From the NCBI RefSeq assembly GCF_041734735.1, contig NC_134882.1:23856664-23920663 (forward strand): a stretch of 64,000 nucleotides of DNA. Reading direction: 5' to 3'. The translations under genes and the position numbers were made by a program. A model generated the notes under the pieces. The model saw only the letters and a list, made by a program, of their open reading frames with translations. It did not search any database and was not told the DNA's origin. This stretch comes from Babylonia areolata (lineage: Eukaryota; Mollusca; Gastropoda; Neogastropoda; Buccinidae). Each line of letters begins with the position of its first letter. Position 1 is the stretch's first letter. This document shows positions 14,610 to 25,955 of this stretch, piece after piece.

Positions 14610-17600
14610 ACAACCGAACACCGGGTTAAAACATAGACTCACTTTGTTTACACAATGTGATGAAATTCAACAAAATGACTGTTAATGTATATGGCCCTAA
14701 TAGAGATAACCCAGAGTTTTATAATACTTTAAGTGAAAAAATTAAGATTTCAATGTTAGTGATACAATAATTGGTGGAGATTTTAATTTAGTATTAGATC
14801 CAGCGAGAGATTACTGTAATTACAAAAATGTTAACAATCCAAAAGCTGGAGAGATGGTAGAAAATATGATAAACGATTTAGAATTAAATGATATTTGGAG
14901 AGATTTAAACCAAGATTGTCACAGGTATACATGGAGAAGAACTAACCCATTTCTATAAGCTAAGCTGGATTTTTTTCTGTTCTTATTTCAGACAAGTAGT
15001 TTCTTTCGTTGAAGACACAGATATTGATTACGGGTGCAGGACTGACCATTCAATGACCTTGACGGCTGCTAAATTTAGAACCTGAATACTGGATTGGTCT
15101 GCCTTCGTCCCTGTCCCTTTGACTGACTGCGCAAATTTCAAATCCAGAGTAGGCTAAAGCAGATTTATTTTCTGAAACTTGCAAAACTGAGAGATTGTGT
15201 AGGTTTTTTTTGTTTCTTTTTAATATTATTTTTGATGTTAGGGCAACACAAAAAATGTACCTTTGCAAAACTTATAGCAGTGTTTGTGGCCTGCCGGTAT
15301 TTTTTTTCTGTGATGAAAAATCAAATTGGAGCTGTCATTTTCCCATCAGAGCCGGAAAAGGAAAAGCTGAAGACACACTTCTTTTTACATAGGGTTTTTA
15401 TCGGGTCTTTTACTGGACAATATTGTAAACATTCACTATCCAGAACAGTCAGCATAAGTCAGTGTTTCAGCATTACAGAATAAAGTTTAGTAATGACTGT
15501 TGTATTTTCCGTGTTCATCATAAGACATTAAACATTTGCACATGAATTTTAGTTTCCACACACACACATGCACAAACGCACCCATTATGGTGTCCTGAAC
15601 CAAACCTGGACTGTGTATAAATATATGTATTAACTCATTCAACCCTGCGCCCGCCTGAGAGGCGTGTGCTGCTGATCGCCGTTCTCTGCCTGAGCCCGCC
15701 TGACAGGCAGGCAAAGAAACCAGTTTATTTAAACTGGTTCATCAGCTCATTACTATGCATTAAACTGCTGTGTAAGGGAAGTGACTCCAACTTAACTTCC
15801 TTCCTCATTTGAACACGAAGTTTCGGTCCAAAAATCAAATGATTAGTGTGATTTTTTTTTTATCTGTTTTTTTTCGCATTGATAAGGTAAAACGTCAAAG
15901 ACTTACTGCGCATTAAGTGCTGAGTGAAATTATGATGGACTCTAGCAGCGAATTTGCCCCATATAGTGATGATCTGTCTTGTAATAATTCATCCAACATT
16001 TCTTGGGAATGTGAAGGAGATTAAATTAGCAACCGGTCTAGACAAAGTGGCAGACATTTCAATCAAGAAGATAGCCCACAACCTTCAACATCAACAGAAG
16101 CAGACATTTTACTATTGCTGTCTTAAATTTTAAGTTACAAGTAAACTAATGCATCCCTTGTCTTGAGACTTCAGAAACTTATGTCAAAATCATATTTCAG
16201 TCATTATGTGAAGTTCGGTAGCTATTGGTTGAGTGATTGCTGTAAATTTGTGCCTGAAGTGAAGCACCCCTTCCCGTTGAATGAGTTGATGCAGCCAGGC
16301 CAAAACATGCCAGGCAGGGAGGATTGCACAAACAGAAGACCTTAAAGGGCTGAAAGGGTTAATATACTGTAATCTTTCATGTAACTGCCCAGCATCTGGC
16401 AAATGCCCACCCACCATTTCAGGTTAAATCAACTCTGGACGATGGAATGCTATAGCATTCCTGATGTAAGGTAGTGTTCTGGACAACGGAATGCTATAGC
16501 GGTTTCGACAATTAAAATTTTTTCCATGTTTTCCTCATGGGGTAGCATAACAATTGCAGTTACACCGGGCATTGGGAACGTGTCAAGGGTCGAATGGAAA
16601 GTTTCTTCATGAGATTCCGTAACAACACACTCCACATTGAGCCAGTGAGTTCAGGACCCCCATACAAGCTAATCTGCATACGTATGGAAAATGGCGTCGC
16701 AGGCGATACAAGTGGAAATTTTTGGAGCAAACTAGATCATGACAGTGGCTTTTACCGCTGCTGAAGTGATTGAAATGCTTCAAACTGAAGGTTTCGACAT
16801 TGACGAGGATGATGAAGACGTTGAATAAAGTATCTGCAGTGAAGAAAGCTACCAGCAAGTAGGTACTGATAATGATTCAGCTTCTGAGAGCAGTAAAGAG
16901 GGAGGGGGGTGGGTGTTCACACGACGTGAGGAGAGGGGTGAGTGGGTCAAGTACAGTGAGTTTCATTCAGTTACTTTGTTTTGTATTTTTTGTGATTTTT
17001 TTCCTAACCCTAATGAATGGATCATCTGTAGAGAAAAGTAAGGGAGAAAATATTTGTCTGGAGTGAGTTAACTCACTCTTGCCGATGGAGCGCTGTAGCG
17101 TTCCTGACAAAAGGTAGCGTTCCGGATGACAGAATGCTATAGTGGTTTCGACAATTAAGAATTTTTCCAGGTTTTCCTCATGGGGTAGCATAACAATCGC
17201 AGTTACACTGGGTATTGTGAACGTGTCAAGGGTTGAATGGAAAGTTTCTTCATGAGATTTCGTAACAACACACTCCACAGTGAGCCAGCGAGTTCAGTAC
17301 CCCACACGACAAGCTCATCTGCATACGTATGGAAAATGGTGTCGCAGGCGATACAAGTTGAAATTTTGGAGCAAACTAGATCACGACAGCAGCTTTTACC
17401 TCTGCTGAAATGATTGAAATGCTTCAAACTGAAGGTTTTGACATCGACGAGGATGATGAAGATGTTGAATAAAGTATCTGCAGTGAAGAAAGCTTCCAGC
17501 AAGAAGGTACTGATAGTGACTCAGTTTCTGAGAGAGAAGTGAAGAGGGAGGGGGGTGGGCGTTCACACGACGTGAGGAGAGGGGTGAGTGGGTCAAATAC

Positions 17601-20600
17601 AGTGAGTTTCATTCAATTACTTTATGTTTTGTATTTTTTGTGATTTTTTTCCAAACCCTCATATATTTTTCTGCCTGTCTGTAGGGAAAAGCAAGGGAGA
17701 AAACTATTTGTCTGGAGTGAGTTAAAAACTGTACATAGGGTAACATGCCTTGTTAACGTCCAGCCCCCACTTTGACTTTGGAAAAAAAGGAAAAAAATTC
17801 TCACGAACTACCAATAATTCAGTTTGCTATTTGTGATCATGTTGCTTTACAAAGCAGTGCAGATTTAGATATAGAATTAAAGAATAGAAGGCCTGTGCAA
17901 GATGTCCATGTATCATTGAAAAACCCAGTGAGAGTGTGATGTCACTCCATCAGTCCATGATGCAGTCTTGTTTCAATAGCTGTTTCTGCTCAATCCCACT
18001 ATTCCTAGCCCAGCCAGTGTGGTACAGTGAAACTAAGTAAGGAAATGGGCTCCTGCAAAGGATAAAACACCCATTCCCAACTTAAGAGTGAAATTTGTGC
18101 AAAGTGGAGGTGGGCGTTTGCAAGGCAGATTATAGTATATATATAGTTTATAGTATATTTGTGGAGGACACTGTTTCAGAGCCTGTGTGTGAAGGTAACT
18201 CTGTTAGAAAAAAAGACCCCCTGCCCAGAGCCCCCACCCCCCAAAAAAAATTATATACATACATACACACACTTAAATGGATACTGTGGACTCAAATATA
18301 TTCATGTTTCAGAGCCTGCCTCTGAAGGAAGGCTCAACTTCTTACAAGAATTGGATGGAGCCGCCGGCACCCATCTACTTCCAGGTGTGGATGCAACATG
18401 TGGCCAATGCTGATGAGGTGGTACAGCAAGGCGCCAAGCCAGTCCTGGAGCAAATGGGGCCATACACTTACAGGTGAGTGTGTACAGAACTGTGGCCCCC
18501 ACAGTTTATGTATTGTATTGTATTACACTTTGTCACAACAGATTAAAAGAAGAAACTGTGAAATTCGGGTAGCTATCCCCAGGGAGAGTACATTGCTACA
18601 GTGAGAGTACCACCCATTTTTTTCATATATTTTTCTGCCTGTAAGTGTATTTGTTTTCCTATCAAAATGGATTTTTCTGAAGAATTTTGCCAGGGAGAAC
18701 CCTTTTGTTGCTGTGGGTTCTTTTGTGTGAGCTAAGCACATGCTACACACATGACGTCAGTTTATCGTCTCATTCAAATGATTAGCACCCAGATGAGTGT
18801 GTACAGAACTGTGGCTCATACACTTAAAGGTGAGTATGTGCACAGAACCGAGGTCTTTACACTTAACCCCTAGGCTGCCTATATGACGAGATAACTCGTC
18901 AGCACAAGCATGTACGCTTCGCTGCCACAATGACGAGATAACTCGTCATTGAAATATTCTGACTTTTCCCTGGTTTGCATTGAGTTCGTTGACAAAAATG
19001 CTGGTAGCTTTAGCTTGGGGAATCTTTCTAGATTGATGGTTCTATTCATAGCTAGAAACCCCATCTATGTCATGAGGCAGTCCTTTATTTGAACATTTTG
19101 GTTGGATTATTGTCGCAGTTTGCCTGGCTTCTCTCATTGCTCACTCAACAAAATGTCGGACCCTGTGCTCAAGACATGCGATCGTGGATGCATGAAACTA
19201 ACCAAGATTGCTTTCTTTAGCTGATGCTCAGAAAGAATTGCAGTGTAAATTCGAAGGAGAAGACAGTGATGAACTTTTGTTGGATGATTTGACAGAAAAT
19301 AAAGGGAACAATGAAGAGACTGGCCAAGACACGACTGTCAGTGAGTGATGCCAACTTTACAGCCCTAGCAGACAAAACAAAGTAACCAAATTTTTAGCAG
19401 GACACAATGTAAGCGATTTTCTTGGCACTCAGCCAACACGATCTGATGAGAACTGGATGATGTGACGGTGTGTAAGAGGGGTGAAGAGGAGGGTGGAGAG
19501 GAGGGGAGTGGAGACTGAGGGGGCGTGGCCTAACATCCATATTATCACTTGGAGAGGTCACAATGCATTATGTATGTTTCTTTCTTTTTAATTTTTTTTT
19601 GTGGTTGTTCTAGTATAATTTGTGTCCAGGTATTATCCATTTGTCCAGAAAATATGACATTTTAGTGCAAATTACCTGACCAATGTTTGTAATGAAAACG
19701 TTGAAAATGTGACAAAATACAAAACACTGATTTCAAAACAACAGTATGTCACTGAAAATATATAAAATGGGAAAACATCGTGTGTTTTGTATTCTTTATT
19801 CATTTACCTTTCAGAAAATATATACTTTCATGGGTCTTTCTCCAGTAACAAAGAGCACAGAATTTTAAAAAAATATATACCTGTTTTTTTTTATTTTTAA
19901 AAACCCTGGTAAATAGATTTCACTTAAATCTTATTTTCCTGGCAGCGAAAGGGTTAAAGTTGAGTGTGTACACTTACACTTATGGTGAGTGTGTACAGAA
20001 CTGATGTCCCTACACTTATGGTGAGTGTGTACAGAACTGAGATCCCAACACTTATGGTGAGTGTGTACAGAACTGATGTCCCTACACTTATGGTGAGTGT
20101 GTACAGAACTGAGGCCCCTACACTTACAGTGAGTGTGTACAGAACTGAGGTCCCAACATTGTAAGTGTGTACAGAACTGAGGTCCCTGCACTTTCAGGTG
20201 AGTGTGTACAGAACTGAGGCCCCTACACTTACAGTGAGTGTGTACAGAACTGAGGTCCCAACATTGTAAGTGTGTACAGAACTGAGGTCCCTGCACTTTC
20301 AGGTGAGTGTGTACAGAACTGAGGCCCCTGCACTTTCAGGTGAGTGTGTACAGAACTGAGGTTCCTACACTTTCAGGTGAGCATGTGTGTTCAGAACTGA
20401 GGTCCATACAAGTACAGGTGAGTGTGCAAGTGTGCGTACAGAACTGGTGTGTGTACAGAACTGTGGCAGTTCTAATGACATACGAACACAAATTTGCAGA
20501 CACATGCATGCATGCACGCACGCACACTCAAACACACACACACACACACACACACACAGAGAATAACAAACAAAATCGAAAATATATTTTTTTTATGTTT

Positions 20601-23600
20601 GGGTTTGTTTTTGTTTTTTTTTTCCAGAGAAAAACGGGAAAAAATCAACATCACTTTTGATGACAACAACACAACCATCTCGTACCGAGAGAGGCAGTGG
20701 TATTTCTTTGACCGGAATGCATCTGTGGGACCAGAGACTGATAATTTCACCACTGTCAGTTTACCAATGCTTGTGAGTATGACTGATGACTGGTAACTAT
20801 GTACAGTTCCAGTGTACTGTGATCAATAACCTGAGGAAGTTTTGAATATTTGGTTTGATAATTTCTCCCCATTAAACCCTTCACTGTTAGTACATTTCCT
20901 CCTGGGGGGTCACTACCTTGTCGTGGTCGGGAGGCTTAGTGGCCAGTGATCAAGCGAGCTATGTCGGCGGGGGCATCAGTGCTTCTGGGGGTTTACTGCT
21001 CTAGTCCCAGGTCTTAATTGACAGCCTACATAGCCATTGTAGCTGTTCAGGCTGAATAAGTGGTGGTTTTGTTCTTTTGTACTGATGCCCCTGATAGGGC
21101 TTCCCATGCTGAACAGGTTGTGAGTGAGGCCCAAACTAAAAGTGACCCACTGTCCCTTTCTCTATTCTTCATTTTACTGCCTCTTTTCTGTCCTCAGCTC
21201 CCCATCAAGCCTTCTTTTCCACATTCTTTTTTCTCTGCGGCCTACTTCAGGCCTGCCATGTTTGCTGTGCGGCGCCGTGTTTGCCATGCGGTGCGACCTG
21301 TGACGGAGGGGAATGAGATCCTGGGGATTGAGAGAGCATGCTGCTCTCAACATGTCCCTTTGGCTTGGACCTCTCCTAAGACAGGCGGCACACACTGGCC
21401 CATGTGTGCCAATCGGCTACCCCTCCGTACCTCCAAAACCCAAGCAGGGGAGGGTTGCGGCCTCGGTGGGGTCAGGGAGAGCCGAGGTGGTGGATATTCC
21501 GGCTTGGTCCGAATCGGACAGGATTTTAAGTACCAAAAATAGATATGCGGTCTTGACCGACCTTGAGCCACCGCAAGCAGAGGAGCAGGAGGTAGCGATG
21601 GATTAGGCTGCTGCTTTATTTTTTTTACCTTTTTAATGGCGATAATTCATTGGAACATCCGTGGGTTTTACACCAATCTCCAGGAACTCCGCTGCTTTGT
21701 CGTGCTTTGAAACCTTCAGTGCTGGTGCTGCAAGAGACTCTGCAAAGAGATGGCAAGTTTTTCTCTCTTTCTGGTTTTAACTCCATTTTTAAACCCGCTC
21801 AACCGAAGCAAGAGGGATTGACGGGAGGTGTCGCTCTTTTTATACGTAAGTCCCTTTTATACAGTACAGTTCCTTTAAGCACCCCTTTACAGGCGGTGGC
21901 AGTCAGAGCCACACTTAAGAAAACCATCACTGTCTGTTCTCTGTACCTTCCTCCGTCCATCCGTGTTCTGAGGCAGGACCTCATGAACCTTGTCGACCAC
22001 GTCCGTTTTTACTGTTGGGCGACTTCAATGGCCACTCCCCGCTCTGGGGAAGTGAGGTGACATCAGCCCGAGGTCTTCTTTTGGAAAACCTTCTTTCCGA
22101 TATGGACTTGTGCTGTCTCAACAAGTCACCCACTTACTTTCATTTGTCCTCTGGAAAGCTCTCGTGTTTAGATCTGTTGGTCTGCGATCCATCGTTGGTC
22201 TTGGACTATGAGTGGAAAGTGCATGGGAGTGACCACTTTCCTGTTGTCCTCCGCCCCACAGATGGGGAAGGTGACTCTCTGCCTGACCGCCTGAACTATG
22301 ACAAAGCTGACTGGGGAATTTTTACCACAAAGTTAAGAGCGGAGCTGCAGGAAGAAACAGTCTTACAAAGCAAGGATCCTGCTGACACTCTGACAGATCA
22401 TTTTAGATTGCGCCAAAGCAGCAGTCCCATCATCTACCTCCAAGCCTCAGATGCCAAGAATGCCCTGGTTCAACGCTGAATGTCGGGAGGCCCGTAAGTC
22501 TCGGAAGAGAGCGCAACGACGCGTCTTTCGGAGACCGGAGACCGATAGCGTTCGAACCCATCAACAGCTGAGGGCGAAAGCCAGGTATGTTTTTAAAAAG
22601 AGCCAGAGAAAATCATGGAGAGATTTTTGCTCTTCCTTAACCTCCAACACACCCAAGAAGAAAGTGAGGAGGGTTTTAAAACAAATTATGGGCAAAAACG
22701 TCTGCCCAACTTTTCACCATCTTAAACTCTCAGACGCTCTGGTCACAGAGAAGAAAGCAGTTGCTAATTTGCTTGCCTCCACAATCGAACTGAACTCTAG
22801 ATCTGCCAACAAATCTGCTCGGTTTCTCAAAACCAAAAACCTGAAAGAAAAAACACCCTGCAACTTCTCTTCTGACAACACAGAGAGCTACAACCTTCCT
22901 TTCACTATGAATGAACTAAAATCTGCCCTTCAGACCTGCACGGATTCCTCTCCAGGAATGGACGAGGTCCATTATAAACTTTTAAAACATCTTCCCAAAA
23001 CCTGTCTGGACACCCTGCTCAAAGTTTACAACCACATCTGGATGACAGGCTTTTTTCCACCCTCCTGGCGGAAAGCCCTCATAATCCCGGTGCCAAAACC
23101 GGGAAAAGACCACGAACCCCTCTAACTACCGCCTAATAGCACTGACCAGCTGCATCTGCAAACTGATGGAGAAGATGGTCAGCAGTAGACTGATGTGGAA
23201 ACTAGAGACCGACGGCCTTCTGGCGAAAGAACAGTGCGGTTTCCGCAAGCATCGATCTACTGTTGACCATCTGGTTCGTCTGGAAACCACTGTAAGGAAT
23301 GCCTTTGTAAACAAACAGCATGTGGTGGCCATATTCCGAGGACACGTGCCCCAGTTCATCCACAACTTCTTGCAAGACAGACAATTCCAGGTGAGGGTCG
23401 GCACCACCCTGTCCGACATTCACAAGCAGGAGCTGGGTGTTCTGCAAGGGAGCATTCTGTTGCAGGCTCTCTTCAGCATCAAAATTAATGACATCGTTCA
23501 GTCGGTTCAGAAGGGATCGGACAGCTCGCTGTTTGTGGATGATTTCGCCCAGTATGCAACTGGCAGCATGTATGACAGCATCCAGCGACGGCTTCAGCTC

Positions 23601-24361
23601 TGCGTGGACGAAATTCAGTGTTGGGCAGTGGAGAATGGTTTCACCTTTTCATCCTCCAAAACTGAGTGTATTCATTTTCATAACTTTCGCCAATTCTATC
23701 CAGACCCTGAAATCTGTCTGGGAAAATCCACCATCCCGGCGGTTAACCTCTTGACTGCGCTGTTGACGTACGGCGTACGTCATGAAATGTCGCTTACCAA
23801 TGCTGTATTGACGTACGCCGTACATCATGTTACAACGTTCTATGTTTCGAGTCCTGCATTACAGAAAATACAGTCTGCTAACCATTAAATTAGCTCCCCT
23901 GAGAGCTCTTTATCTCCTGAGTTCCATAAGCTAAAATTATTCATTGGATTGTCATATTTATGGCAAAAGTTTTGCAAACTGAAGACAAGCTCAGCTGAAT
24001 CAAGATGCAGGTGGGTGTTTTCGAGGTTTGTCAGTTTATTATTTGCTTTCCGTTTGTTGTAACAATGAATATGACTACATTGTGTGTGTTTTGAATGTGT
24101 TAGCTGTGGTAAGTGGCTTCGTCAGTCCATAGACACTGAGTTACTAGTGTCTTTGGTCAGTCACTGATCAGTGTGTGTGAGTGAGAGTCAGTCAGTCACT
24201 TGGGTACTGTGTCTGACCATAAACAGCCCAAGGGGGCATGGCTTGCTGGCTGGCTCATTGTTGATGACAGCGTGTGTCGCTCGCCTGCAGCTTTCTGTGT
24301 GTTCGTTCCTGAGTGTGTATTGGTTTGTTGTTGTTGTTGGTGTGTGTGTGTGTGTGTGTGT

Positions 24362-24419
<58 letters not shown>

Positions 24420-25435
24420 GGGTGGGGGGAAGAGATGATGTTTATAAAACTGAAATCAGAGAATGATATACAGAACTGTATGCCTAAATTACTTTGTAAA
24501 TGCAACACTTGTAGAAGTGTGTGTGTGTGTGTGTGTGTGATGTGTTGTCATTTTGTTTTGTGTGAGAAAGAGAGCATGAAGGGGGTGTGGCATACCATGA
24601 ACCAGTTTCAGTGTGTGTGTGTTTTGGGGGTTTGGGGTGGGATAGGTGTGTGTGTGTTTGTATTTCAGCTTCTGAAAACAATCAGAAATAAAATGGTACC
24701 ATTTCATGATCTTTTGAAATGTTAAAAAGAAACAAAAACAAAAAAAAACAAACCCCAAAACCCAGCAAAATTAGTCTTTTATGGAATGTGTTTCAGGTAT
24801 GCAGCATAGTGATGATCATGATGTTCATCCTGGACCATCTGGAGTTGACAGCTTGCCACAAACCTACAGCTGAAGACCAGCAGCAGCAAGACCAAAGGGC
24901 AGTAAACAAGCCTCCAGCAATTCTGGATTACAACAAAAACATGGGTGCCATGGATCATCATGACCAACAGCTGCAGCCCTACGATGTCACAAGGAAAACC
25001 CTGAAGTGGTACAAATAGCTGTGTGTGCATTTTCTACAAATTACCATGCTGAATGCACACATCCTCTACAAAAAAGCAGGCAATAGCAGTACACTCCTGG
25101 ACTTCAGAAGAATGTAATTAGTGCCATGATTTTTGGTGACCAAGACACTGCTAAAGATGACCACGCTGTTTGTCTTGTGTGGACGACACTTCATCCCACC
25201 TACCCCACAGAAGGCCTGGCCACAAAGGAGGTGCAGTCTCTGCTGGATCAGTATCAGTATCAGTAGCTCAAGGAGGCGTCACTGCGTTCGGACAAATCCA
25301 TATACGCTACACCACATCTGCCAAGCAGATGCCTGACCAGCAGCGTAACCCAACGCGCTTAGTCAGGCCTTGAGAAAAAAAAAAAGAAAAAAAAAAAGGT
25401 ATATATATATATAGTAGTAATGAAAATAATGATAA

Positions 25436-25490
<55 letters not shown>

Positions 25491-25668
25491 TAAATAAATA
25501 AATAATTAAATAAATAAGACAACAATGATGATAAATAAGCAAATAAATATAAAACATGAAGACACACATTCACACATACACTCACACATGCATAACAGAT
25601 ATGCCCCAAAAACGCAGTTTCATAGATATGAAAGCACAGTCAAATACATATAAACGTACATGAGCTCC

Positions 25669-25700
<32 letters not shown>

Positions 25701-25913
25701 ACAAATTTCCCTGCACCTCCTCTACCCCCTCCTCCACACACTCGGAGTTTCTAGTCTATGTATCGCAGCTTCCACGGCACACACACCCACACACACACAC
25801 AAACACGCACACGCACACACACACTCACACACACAGATGAACACTTACTTGTACAAGCACACACACACACGTCCATATCTCCCACCCCCAACCCCACACA
25901 CATATATACAAAG

Positions 25914-25955
<42 letters not shown>

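Larger units (their letters stand above)
18461..20475 (+). repeat. 36-bp minisatellite built from the exon 2 splice donor
   Basis: The unit reads, in pieces, GGTGAGTGTGTACAGAACTG then AGGTCCCTACACTTAC (36 bp). The first unit is the end of exon 2 plus its donor (CACTTACAG|GTGAGTG at 18461-18498). Two units follow at 18790-18862 and about a dozen more at 19958-20475. SINE and PB-D insertions separate the blocks. Many units preserve a good 5' splice-site core (CAG or TGG before GTGAGTG). The 12-residue open repeat it encodes is a by-product of the 36-bp period. Confidence 0.85.

Noticed and set aside
19958-20475. CRISPR-like array of 36-bp repeats
   Set aside because: The repeats are directly adjacent with no unique spacers, lie in a eukaryotic intron and derive from the neighbouring exon junction. 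It is a minisatellite.
24171-24725. 184-codon plus-strand frame rich in Cys and Val
   Set aside because: It runs through (GT)n repeats inside PB1 and has no domain; such frames also appear at 25751-26111, 40354-40741 and other GT/CA runs.
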